NCBI GenBank assembly: GCA_038501625.1
Contig: JAZAYU010000869.1
Span: forward strand, 62,001 to 126,000
Direction of reading: 5' to 3'
Source of the DNA: Corbicula japonica
Taxonomy: Eukaryota > Mollusca > Bivalvia > Venerida > Cyrenidae
Length of the DNA: 64,000 nucleotides
In this document: piece after piece, positions 44,974 through 55,804 of the stretch
Layout: each line of letters begins with the position of its first letter
Numbering within the stretch: the stretch's first letter is position 1
Position numbers and translations under genes: made by a program
The notes under the pieces: generated by a model
Seen by the model: only the letters and a program-made list of their open reading frames with translations
Database searches by the model: none
Told to the model about the DNA's origin: nothing

Positions 44974-45510
44974 GTATCACGACCGGTAAACACTGCCTCC
45001 TTCACCAAAAAGTGTTGTTAAGAAACTGAGGCATGTTCACTTCCGTGCTGGAGGCATCGTGATATTTTTGTCAACAAAGGTGAGTAAAATATTTTTTAAT
45101 TACATTTTCTTTAGAAAACATTAGTTGTTTCAAAAATCTAAGAATGTCATTCCATGTAAATATATTTGAACCTCATGTTCGACACCATTTTTTTCGTCAG
45201 ATATTACAAACTGGTTTGTCTACAACTTTTACAATGTGAAAGAAACTTGCATATTTTGACTATCAAAATGTTAGATTCTGGGGCCTGTTATTATTGATAT
45301 CGACATTTTATTCGCGGATATGTAATAAATTTAGTCCCCAAATGGTCTCTGAACAAAACAGATATGGCTAAAATAACTACAGACACGGCACATTAGAACG
45401 GAATCGCCGGTCTTAAACTTTTTAGCACATGTAGCGAACTAAGCCCACTTTAAAGGAAGTGCTGGAGGCATAGAGATGGTGCAGGCGGCATCGACGATGT
45501 GCTGGAGCCA
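44974..45510 (+). repeat. Left arm of a 0.5-kb inverted duplication
   Basis: Shares with 47929-48416, in reverse order: accggtaaacactgcctcct, aaaaagtgttgttaagaaac, catgttcacttccgtgctgg, tgtcaacaaaggtgagta, gtaaatatatttgaacctca, gttctggggcctgttatta-like and ctggaggcatagagatggtg. Arms are about 80 to 90 percent alike by eye. The sequence tcaacaaaggtgagtaaaat has the form of an exon end with a splice donor. Confidence 0.75.
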
Positions 45511-46374
45511 AAGCCAACATGGTTTTTACAATTGATGTACGCTTATACGCGAAAGCAATATAGATATGGTTCATACAATATTAATTATAAATGAAAGAAG
45601 CTTAGACCGGGTCGAACTGCAACGATAACCACATACATCCATGCATTATACTTTAACTGGGACTTTAAAAACTTACGCTAATTATTACATTTCTTAAAAA
45701 TCGCTTCGTGTGCTGCTTACATTTAAAGCGTACATATCGAAGCCGAGGATCAATTCATTTATTGCTTACATTTGAACAGGAATCTAGACCAGGTAGTCTA
45801 GATTCCTGATTTTAAGCGTACATAATGAGAAGCTGGTGATCAATTTTGTCCTGCTTACATCGAAGCGTCGATGAAACGTAACTGATGATCAATCGTTTGC
45901 ATTTCAATGTCAACTCGTTCTACGATCCAATTGATAATGTGTTGATTTTTTTTTCATTATTTTAACAAATTTATCGAATACATTTTTATTTTTATATCCA
46001 GCAGCCACTTATTCAACACACAAGCAAGAGCTCAAGTTTACAAAAGGAGAAAAAACTGTATAAACCTTTGCATAGCATCGGGAGAACCACAGGGAGAACA
46101 ACTCAGAAGTCAATTTGGGTATAAAATAAACGGGCCAAGGTTAATGCACTCGACAAGACTCAGTTTTGCAAACGCATTATACCAGTGATACATAAATACA
46201 TTTATAAACATTTGGCAAGCAGATTCAATCTGGACAGTGTTTTCTTTTTCTTTCTAGGGAGTTCTAAACGTGTAAAAAATTATTTTATGTATTTATTTTC
46301 TTTTGAAACTGAGATCATAAGAAAACATGACTATTTGTTGTTCTACATGTTAACAACAATGTCTAACTAAAATA

Positions 46375-46625
46375 GCCCGCCCGGCTAGCTCAGTGGATAG
46401 AGCATCGGACTGTCAATCCAGGGATCGTGAGTTCGATCCCCAGCCGAGGCGGGAAAAATTTCTCCGTGACAATTGAACTCGGACATTGCGTCTTTGTCCC
46501 TCACCTCTGATTCAAGTGAGGAAGCAGTCAGTCGCTTGCGGAGAAATTGGTTAGTACTGGTTAGTATCCCAGGGATATAACCAGAAAGGTGTTGAAACCA
46601 GGCGTTAAACCCCAAACAAACAAAC
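46375..46625 (+). mobile_element. tRNA-derived SINE, second copy, with 11-bp target duplication
   Basis: Same family as 3008-3301: gcccgcccggctagctcagt, anticodon-loop CTGTCAA, gagttcgatccccagccgag, body, then gttgaaaccaggcgttaaac and a caaacaaac tail. It has two short internal deletions. taactaaaata flanks it at 46364-46374 and 46626-46636. It lies in the spacer of the inverted duplication 44974-48416. Confidence 0.88.
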
Positions 46626-46634
46626 TAACTAAAA

Positions 46635-47925
46635 TAATACCTAACAATGTAATACTAAACTCGTACTTGATTAAGAACTAATGAAATCCTCTGGTTTTTC
46701 TAGAATACAGTCTCATATTGTAATTTACTTACAAAAGCAGGCAAATGCAAAAACTGACAAGCACACTGCCACAATTACATGTATTTTTAATCATCAAAAC
46801 AAACTTTTTTGGCCATAAAACGTAAAGACTGCTCTCAATCCAGAGCTCTGGTATTTAATTTAGATTTATTTACTTTAAATATAGTTTTTAAAACAAAGAA
46901 AGCATATAATTCATTGTAATAAAATACGCATTGACCTATAAATATGAATACTATAGTTTAATTTTGAAGTCTGACCATGCTATCTCCCCCTCTCTTCTTC
47001 TTGACTGTGTGGGGAGGCTGTTTTTTTCTGAATGTGGCGATTCCTGATATGCATATTTCACCTTGACATAAACAATTATAAACAAAATTAAGCTTTTTAG
47101 CAGTATTTGGTGAAATACTTGTATGTAGGAGTTCACAAACATGAATCATTGATGTTGACTGTTTTCTGAATTATACTGTTTAATTAAGGGTTTGCAAAAA
47201 ATGTTTTGGACACAAATCACACTGAAAAGTTTTCTTCATCGACATACCACTACTCATCTTGTGCATTTCATAATTTCTGTGGTAAAAAATTGATATTTAA
47301 CACGACCATGTTCCTTTCTTAGATAAAAGTAAAAATCTGATATTGTTTAATCTTTTCTCACATATTGTACACATGTGTCGTTTAGCTTGCACGTGAACCC
47401 CTTGAGTATAGTTCTTCAGTGAGTTTGTGGAGGCAAACCGTCTTTGGCAGATAGAATACACTATTGACTGCAGCCTTCTGGTTCTGGTGCATTTTTAATA
47501 TGAAAGCTTCTTCTCCAATTTGAATATTCAGAATCCGCAGATTTCGCAAGAAAATCGTTTTTCTTGTACCAGAATTCATGGCAAATCTTAAATGGATTTA
47601 CACTAAATATGAAACTGTTGCATGATTATGAAATACTAAGCATGTAAAATGTGCATTAGTTATGATACTTGAATTTTAAAATGCCTTAGAAGTAGCGGTA
47701 TCTGAGAGTCATAAACATTCTCAAATGAAACTTAAAATATTTAATATTTGTCGTGTTCAGTGGCTTTCAAGTTTTCTTTTCTCATCTATTTTAATAAAGA
47801 ATAAAATACATGTATTTAAGTAACCTTCGAAAGTCTGATATTGTAAAGTTATAATGGAGTTCGTACGTAAAATTTTACATGAATTAGAATTGTAATAGCA
47901 AACAAGGAGACGTTAAAAAGATTGC
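46635..47925. other. Spacer of the inverted duplication; family A and B fragments only
   Basis: 46975-47070 is a family A end (ctctcttcttcttgactgtg, gtggggaggctgttttttt, attcctgatatgcatatttc). 47745-47795 is a family B end on minus (gtcgtgttcagtggctttca). The ORFs here show no motif. Confidence 0.5.
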
Positions 47926-47928
47926 CCT

Positions 47929-48416
47929 GGCTCCAGCACCTCGTCGATGCCGCCTGCACCATCCCTATGCCTCCAGCACTTAAAATGAGCTTAGTTCGCT
48001 TAATGTGACAGTTAGTCATATCTGTTCTGTTCAGGTACCATCTGGAGACCATATTTATTATATATTCACCAATAAAATGTCTATAGCAGAAAATAACAGG
48101 CCCCAGAATCAATTATTTTGGTGGTAGTTACTAAATGTTCAAGTTTCTTTCACATTGTAAAAGTTGTAGACAAGCAAGTTTGTAATATCTGGTGGAAAAA
48201 TGGTGTCGAACATGAAGTTTAATCATATTTACATGGAATGACATTCTCCGATTTTTGAAACAAGAAATGTTTTCAAAATAATTGTAATAAAAACACATTG
48301 TACTCACCTTTGTTGACAAAACATATCACGTTGCCTCCAGCACGGAAGTGAACATGCCTCCGTTTCTTAACATCACTTTTTGGTGAAGGAAGCAGTGTTT
48401 ACCGGGCGTGATATTG
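47929..48416 (-). repeat. Right arm of the 0.5-kb inverted duplication
   Basis: Inverse of 44974-45510, from ggctccagcacctcgtcgat to gtgtttaccgggcgtgat. It has its own changes (ttgcctccagcacggaagtg against gtgctggaggcatcgtg). Just beyond it, at about 48430-48475, the block gaacggaatcgccggtctta is repeated in the same orientation as at about 45398-45420, so the boundaries are not simple. Confidence 0.72.
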
Positions 48417-48479
48417 CGCATAACTACATACACGGCACAAAAGAACGGAATCGCCGGTCTTAAACTTTTTAGCAATCTA

Positions 48480-49620
48480 TGGCGGATAAGAAATAGACAC
48501 GTACAGGAACCACATGCTGCTTGGTCAGTGTATGTGTCGCAGCAGTTTCCGAGAAAGAACATATAAACAAGAAAACGAAGGACGTATTTATACCTCCGCG
48601 CCGCGGCCTTCACCGTTGTTGTGTCGTTTCTCATTGTGTGCGATTCTCACTGTCACCAACTAAAAATCAAGCAACATACCACCTAACAACTTGGCTATTG
48701 TTTTTGCTATACTATTTTTGACGCTATTATGAGAAAACTGTGAACTATTCTATAATCATGAAAGAATTTAGAATTTGCACAATATGAAGTACAATGTATA
48801 TGGGTAAATGAAATACAGTTACGATCGCGCTAATGGAGCATCCCATCATGGAACTGTAAAACTACCTTAGATGCAGGTAAAATCTCTGTCAATCATTTGA
48901 AATTCCAGCTTACAAGCAAAAAATGTGTATATTTGCAGAAAATAATAGGAACAAATCAAACATTCGCACGGCTGGTCGATTATTTGTCATCCGTTAAACT
49001 TTTTACAAGACAAAAATTAATAACGCCGTTAGCTAACTAGAATTGATAGATATTCCTTTTATAGATCTGCTGGGGCTACGAAATATATTTTTTAAATTAT
49101 TTAAGGCGTCACCGCGCACAAATTTAGGCGCTACAGTATTTCTATTACGTGCAAAGACTAACGATTAGAACACTTTTCATCAAAATTATGCCTTACACAG
49201 AAATCTTGTGCGTTTCTTGAGTAATTAAGAACGCTATTAAATAAATTTAGCACGCCTTTGCGAAAATGCTTTGACAATCTAAGATGAAAACAGCACAATG
49301 TATGAAATTGTAAGTATAACATCGAAATACTTGATAATTATAAGTGTAACATCCGAATACAAATAATTAACGTAAGTATTATACGAATTTTGGAATGTTC
49401 CTTTTTACCCGTAGTAACGTTTTTAAAGATATTTTTGACAAATTAGGATAAGAAAACTAGATTAGATGTCATTTTTATTTGATAATTCAATACAACTTCA
49501 TCTGTAGTGTCTTTTGAAAAAGTTGTTAATTAATGAACTAATTTTTTTTCTAAAATTTCCAAAAAAAAACGTATTTTTTCAAAAGGGGAGAGGGGTAATT
49601 AAAACGGTAATAACACGATA
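48480..49620. other. Intergenic, nothing recognised
   Basis: The ORF at 48521-48721 and its overlaps have no motif I can name. The rest is AT-rich. Confidence 0.4.
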
Positions 49621-49625
49621 ACTAA

Positions 49626-49890
49626 GTAGGTGACCCCCAAATTTTATTCGCTTATTCCATTGGAATTGCTTTTCTCAAACTTTTTAAGCAAAAAAATCAA
49701 AAATTAAATTCGGGAATTTTTCACAATTTTGAAAAAGTCGACAGAAAAAGGGCAAAACTCGACGTCATTTTTAACGCATGAACGGCGGTACACAACGTTG
49801 TCGAAATTGGTCACAATATGTTAAATCTTTTACCTCCGGAAAGGTATTTTCAACGCCAATTCATCTGTTTTAAAATGAATGAAATTGGAT
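49626..49890 (+). repeat. Half copy of the 43288 MITE
   Basis: cccccaaattttattcgctt attccattggaattgctttt, aattcgggaatttttcacaa and aaagtcgacagaaaaagggc match the inverse of the right arm of 43288-43942. An inner piece of the same family (aaaacggtttgcggattctt, gtgtcgcgttccacctta) is found separately at about 52138-52245, so this copy may have been split by later insertions. Confidence 0.65.
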
Positions 49891-49899
49891 AACGTTCAT

Positions 49900-51490
49900 T
49901 TTCTTGCGCTGATATCTAACATTGATATTTTCCTACTTGTCGTGTTCGTCGGCTTTAAAATTCCCTTTTCATGCATACCCAACAAAAACAGTTCAGCACA
50001 CAAGTGTTCTTTTGCGTAAATTTTAAATTGTAGCAAATAACCGGTATAAATATTTACATTTATAACACGATTAATTGTTTGCGGAGTTAAAGACGAAAAC
50101 GGAATAAAATTGGTTGATAAACAACCGTGAAATATCAGTTTGAGTATGATAGGGGTCAACAGTCAAAAGTTGCAAAATTGGCTTTGTTTAGATAGAGGTA
50201 TGAAATCTATCAAGGCATTGTTGCCTGTTTTACAGCAATTATAACCATGCACTGTGATGCTAGCAACATGAAGTTACATGTAATCAGTAGTAGATACAAA
50301 GTCATTTCCAGATAACACTCAAACTTGAGTATTTATTAATAAAATTATCACATTGTCTCAGTCACTGACCTAAAAGTATGTCATAACAGGTAAGTGATGA
50401 TTTGAATAGCTTCAACAACAACAACAACAACAACAAACTTTATTACGTCAAGGTTACATAGTAACAACAGACAAAGTGTAGAATTATACAGACAAATCGC
50501 ACAATTTTGTGGGTACTGTATTGGGAACAGTGTTTTGTTGTTTTTTTCCCATATAAATTAATCAACTTAACAAAAAACAAACAAAAACAAAACAAAAAAA
50601 CAAACAAACAAACTAACAGACAACAACAATGAATTGCAAGTGTTAGAGAGAGAGAAAAAAATCACAAAAAACGACGTTATTCCGTACTATTATAATCAAA
50701 AGTTAATCAATACGTTTAAGATTAGACAGACTTCTATGCAGGAAAGTATATAGTCATCTATCCCAATAATGTGTTTACAGGATACGCACTTGATAAAAGA
50801 AATGAACTCGCCGATTTATTTTTAGTAGCAAAATATAGCGCTCACGTGATCAAGTAATGAATGAATGAAGACCAGTGCAGTCAATGAAATAGCTTCATTT
50901 CTGCATTTATTAGTGGCATCCTTTTCATTAAGTGTTTAAGAACAACAACAACAACAAAAACAACAAACAATCAAAATCTAATCATATTTTAGCAAAATAC
51001 AACTGTAATTCAAAATTAAGTTGTTTTTCACTGTCGCCAAGGAATGTTTTAATTGTTAATTTGACCATCATTCCCGATGACTGACCACACCGGCAACCTA
51101 GACGTCTTTCTAAAGAAGAAAAAGCAGGTACAGGTGTTGGTCAGCTCGTTGATCTAACTGGAATCCTTGTTTACAAATAGAACCTAATTCCAAAATGTAA
51201 AATTCGTCGGCTGGAGAATTTTATGAGTCAACGCTTGGAAGAATGTCGGATTTATCTTTGTTGATTAACTTACTTTTATTTTAGTGATTTTTGCAACTTT
51301 TGTGTAGTGACCCCTGGTGACTTTAAAAATGAATTGCTTTTAAAGTACTTATAGGATTTTATTTCCGACTTGTTTACATAGTTAACTTTGAATTTCTGTT
51401 TTTTTTACATGTATCATTTTCTTGTGTTATGTGAAATGAAAACGATATTTTATAAAATGTCCAAGTGTGCAGAACTTTTTTTGCCGAGTA
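49900..51490. other. Intergenic with microsatellites
   Basis: (caa)n at about 50411-50436 and again near 50941, and an (aaac)n-like run at about 50570-50615. A family B end on minus at about 49935-49975. No coding signal. Confidence 0.5.
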
Positions 51491-51499
51491 TATTTCAAA

Positions 51500-52112
51500 A
51501 TCACAGTAGCATTGTATGTGCCGTTTGGCGGATGTAAAAAGTCTCCCCGTACACGCTATCAGTGCTGTACTTTGAAGGTCGTTGAGCACGATACGTATGT
51601 ACTATGTCAGTAGTACTTCTAAAATTGCCTTTGTTTAAATATTTTGGTCAGTTCAAAGATGTGTGGTTTCAATATCCCAGCCTATACGAATTCGGATATT
51701 GTTCAATCACCACAAGGATATATTTCCTGCTTTTCAAATTTTGCCTTTGGCGTTGTCTGTGATATGCAGGATTTATATTCTCAGATCCCCTTTCAAAATT
51801 TTAATCTCTTTATTTCTGTCTCGTATAGGGCAAACCCTTTCTTATATCTGGGGACAATACGCCGCTTAACATTGAATGGTATTAATCTGGAAATGCCGCA
51901 TTGAAGGTTCCATGTTTTGGATTGGTCAAAATTCTCATGTTTATAGGTGTAAATATTCAGGTGCGCTCGCGGCTAGGCGGTGTTGGCAGTAATATGCATT
52001 TCCATTACATGCCCATGCCATGAAGAGGCTCAATCAAACCAAGCATGCAATATTTTCATATTTGTTGTGTTCGTCGGCTTTCAAAGTTTCCTTTTCATCT
52101 ATTTGAAGGTAA
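51500..52112. repeat. Family D (plus) followed by family B (minus)
   Basis: 51530-51905 carries gtaaaaagtctccccgtaca, ggtcgttgagcacgatacgt, gatgtgtggtttcaatatcc and atgcaggatttatattctca, the longest family D copy. 51955-52112 is a near full-length reverse family B: gcggctaggcggtgt, the gcagtaat...attac hairpin, gaggctcaatcaaaccaagc and tcgtcggctttcaaagtttc. The overlapping ORFs at 51644-51904 are artefacts. Confidence 0.65.
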
Positions 52113-54644
52113 GTATCTAATAAACTATTTGATAAATGGAAAAACGGTTTGCGGATTCTTACAGGAGTCACCATCAATAAATATCAAACCAGATTTCAAA
52201 AGAAATTAGAAACTTTGCTAAGTGTCGCGTTCCACCTTAATGCGTTTATAATTAACATAAAATTTCCCCAGAAGATAACAATTTCCAATGTAAATAAATA
52301 TTTATTGCTCTGGTAATAGAACCATACTTTATTTGATAATTTTCACTGAATTACAGAATTTTCTCGGATTGTGAAAAACCATTCTTTTTTCACTGCTTTT
52401 TTTACCTTTCTACATTCGCACATACTTCCAACGTGATCTTCATATCTTATGAAAAAAAAAAACAAACGGCTTTACGTTATACGGATAGATAGGACTTGAA
52501 TTGTCGGCTTAGGCAATGTTCGTACAATGTTGCTGTTTGTTCAGGAAATACTGTTATAGTGTTCTGTTAGTTTTGCCCCTCTTGTAAGTACATGATAACA
52601 AACTGTGTTTACCATTTTTATTTGAACTTTGCTTTTCATATGATACATATTTGCTTAATGTAATCTAGGGTTCTGGTCGTTATCAAAGATAATTTTGCAA
52701 TTTGTAGAGACACTGTGGCCATACTTCTGATTGTTTTCTCTCTGTATAGCGGTAACTGAAATAAATTACAAGAACGCGGAACTGTGCGAGAACAATTAAA
52801 AAGACGTGTAGCACATTTGTCCTTGATCGTATAGTGGATTTAGGATAAAAGAACACTGTCCTGCTTCTACCGTTTATTATTTCTATAAGTTACTACTAGC
52901 CCATCCAAAATATTCCGCGATTCTTATTTAAGTACCCAAACTTTTCTAAGACAACTTTTCTAGATCTAACCCAAAACTAAACTTCTTTATGACTAGCTTT
53001 CCAAAACTTCCATAACTTAAGCTTTCCAGATCAAACCCCAAACTAATTCTCTTCGAAACTCTAAACTTTCCGAGGCCTGCCAGGTGTTATGTACCTGTTC
53101 AAAATTTGATTGACAGGTAGACTCTCTCTAGCAGACTTGTTTAATCTGCCAGTGATAGCCAATGATAATTCTGGGAAAATTATTCTCCAGGTAAATTAGC
53201 ATTGCTACTATCAGAGAGGCAACAAAAGTGTTACGGTATTAAAGAGGCGAATCACTAAAAGTTTAAACTTGTGCACACCAAAATAATAATGCCCCGACCC
53301 CTATTTTGTTACCTATCTTGTTACATTCGTCCACCACTAAGTTGAAATAATGAATATTAATTTATTATTTTAAAACTAAATAAGTCCGTTCACTAGTATA
53401 TAATAAAAAGAGTTTGTGCCTGTTAGTCTTTCTACTCACGACGGTTTTAATGAAATTACACAATTACACATAAATGAAAAGAGAATAAGCTTAAATAAAT
53501 TACTTTGAAATAAAACACTAAGGCACTTCATGATCACAAGTTAATCCTCGTCTTGATCCGTCTCGAACGTGGAAATGTCCCAATTACTTCCGGTCTTCTT
53601 GTCGACACGTGTTTAACAACAAGTTCCGAAAACCAATAACATAAATCCGTTTACTGGTGGCATTGACTGATAGGGGGAAACCATTGTTTCATCTCTAAGA
53701 AGATTAAGATTGTCCGTAATAACTTGTGCAGGTGTTCAATCGTTCATCTGGATATCATAATCGTTCTTGCTTTAGTTTTGTTGTTGCTGACGTTTAAACT
53801 TTCTAATTACTATCCTCAGTGTGGTACAGGTCTTCTTGGCCTATTGGGCTATATATACAATCTCGACAGAACTACATTAAATTGCTTTACTGTTTTCTCT
53901 CAATAGCAGTTCTGGTTTCCTACTAATATTTACAGCTAGTCCAGACTGAAGAAATCTACGCTAGATAAACACACAATAAAATGTTCATATCATTAGTGTA
54001 CTTGCTAATGATAAGTTCTCAATGTTCACAGGTGAGTCTGGTTAATTGTCTCAGTTCCTGCCTTATCTTCTGTTGACAGACGTGGATATATCAGACGTAT
54101 CATTCGATCCACTGGTCTACGTGATGATGAGAGGGTTGTTTGTCCCTCTGCAGAAGAAACATTCTGCCCGGAATTCTGAGCCGGCATCTTGTTCAGTTCA
54201 ATGTTCTTGGTATTTGACGATTCATACTCACACAAACCTTTAGCAGAACAGAGTTTTGAGAAACATCCCCATTTTCGACAGAGGCACAACATTAGTTAAT
54301 TGCCAACGTTATCAACAAGAAAGTGATAAATGATATTCCCCAATTTGGAATTTCAATCTCTGTTTTTGTCTACCTAGTCTAAGTTTTGTAACTCATTAAC
54401 ATTGTTATCGGAAACAACACAGGCTTCATTACTTTTTTATCTTGGAAAACAGAAGTTTCATTAACGTTTAATGACTGCGAAACAGGTGTAGTTGATCGAG
54501 AAGAAAAATAACTGTCAGAATTAGATGCGTTATCAGAAGGATAATGATCATAATTATCTCTCTAGTTTATTCTTTTCTTTAACTCCATCAGTGGTTTGTC
54601 AGATTCGTTATCTGAATTTTCTCTTTGTTTTCGATATTTTTAGC

Positions 54645-54851
54645 TTATTTCGCTACTGGGATAATTTCTTCATCATCAATGTCAGACGAACTTGATTCAT
54701 TACTTACAAAAGGTACAACATATTGCGTAGATCTTAAAGGACGATTAGTTTGGTCTACCAATGTGCGGTGGTACCTTTCAATTTTAAATACCTGCTTATT
54801 GTATAAAAAGAGCATAGTCGCGTATGAACACGGTACTTTGATAAGACTCAA
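54645..54851 (-). pseudogene. Possible pol C-terminal tail of the LTR retrotransposon
   Basis: 68 codons with a stretch RYHRTLVDQTNRPLRSTQYV and an acidic Ser-rich end (SSSSDIDDEEIIPVAK). This looks like the tail after the integrase domain in some LTR retrotransposon polyproteins, but no catalytic block is present and the assignment is weak. The same ORF is at 57646-57852 in unit 2, unchanged. Confidence 0.4.
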
Positions 54852-55350
54852 AGCAATTATAATTCTAAATTACAAATACGGTAATTTACACAAGCAAAAA
54901 AAATTAAAATTGTACATCAATTTCGCAACTCATTCATTCACAGAAATTCTAATGTGCCAGCGTAATTAACGCCGTAGGCATGAAAATGACATGCCCCCAA
55001 AACTGGAACACATACAAATATGTAGCGTCAGCGTAACCATCGCTGTAGACATATTACGATATGCCCTCAAAATTAGAGCGCTACCGGTAAATCGTTACAG
55101 AGGAAACATACCTCACGAAATACCAAGGTCCTAATCCTAGACCTTCATCCTATCAATATAGGGCTTCCTACCAACGTAGGGTATACATAAAAAATATTCA
55201 TTTGCATCCACTTATACAAAACATTCGTTCGTTACTTTTTATTTTTACTTTTTTACACTTTTTTTCTATGTTTATGTGTTTTTAATTTTAAACCTTAATT
55301 TGACCTAACAGTCTTGGCTTCTACTGTCAACCTTAAGTTCGCAAACGATA

Positions 55351-55583
55351 TTAAAAGATTACTCCTTTATTTGCTTGGTATGCCACTAATTTTATACTTT
55401 CTTGAGTCATGCCAACCAAGAGATCATACTTTTCAATACTTTTTATCCATTCTTTAAATTGTTTACTATCCCCATCAAAAGAAGGAACAACCTTGGCAAC
55501 CCCTTGTGCACCCATGTCGATAATCCCGTCAGTTTATCCCCTGAAGACCGAAAAATGTTAACAAATTCTTCTTGTTCTGCCAT
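55351..55583 (-). pseudogene. Gag-like N-terminal fragment of the LTR retrotransposon
   Basis: The ATG at 55583 opens a short frame; after a one-base shift the frame continues as a gag-like block with VPSFDGDSKQFKEWIKSIEK and MTQESIKLVAYQANKG, then stops. F-D-G-x-x-x-Q-F-K-E-W-I-x-x-I-E-K-Y followed by a V-A-Y-Q motif is the start of capsid-like Gag regions in invertebrate LTR elements. The rest of the capsid and the zinc knuckle are absent. Confidence 0.65.
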
Positions 55584-55804
55584 ATTTGCTAGAGTATAAA
55601 AGCGTACTCACGGTTGTAGTAGATACAGATATCCAGATTTATTAGAAACTGAATTGAAAAATGTCCAGCATTTCACTATCTACACGACAATGTCCAGCAT
55701 TTTACGATTTACACGATAATGTCCAGCATTTCATAGTGTCAGTTGGTCGCGACAAAACAGTCGACAAATCCTGGGCATATAGGCGCCAAAATAGAATAAC
55801 GTCT

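Larger units (their letters stand above)
52807..55804 (-). mobile_element. Internally deleted LTR retrotransposon, unit 1 of a 3.0-kb tandem duplication
   Basis: Read on minus, the unit begins just after the boundary at 55804/55805 with a leader, the start of a gag-like ORF (ATG at 55583) and its truncated continuation to about 55351. A pol-tail-like ORF follows (54851-54645), then a small ORF (54292-54026) and a long non-coding end whose last bases are gtgctaca at 52807. The same end sequence closes unit 2 at 55805, so the repeated low-coordinate part behaves like an LTR. Most of gag and nearly all of pol are missing, so it cannot move by itself. Confidence 0.7.

Noticed and set aside
48521..48721. 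Cys/His-containing ORF as a THAP-type zinc finger
   Set aside because: The spacing of Cys and His does not fit the C2CH pattern and the frame lacks the conserved W and P residues of the family.
53724..54243. Plus-strand ORFs repeated at 56725-57244
   Set aside because: Their exact recurrence reflects the 3-kb duplication, not selection. The sense strand of the element is minus.
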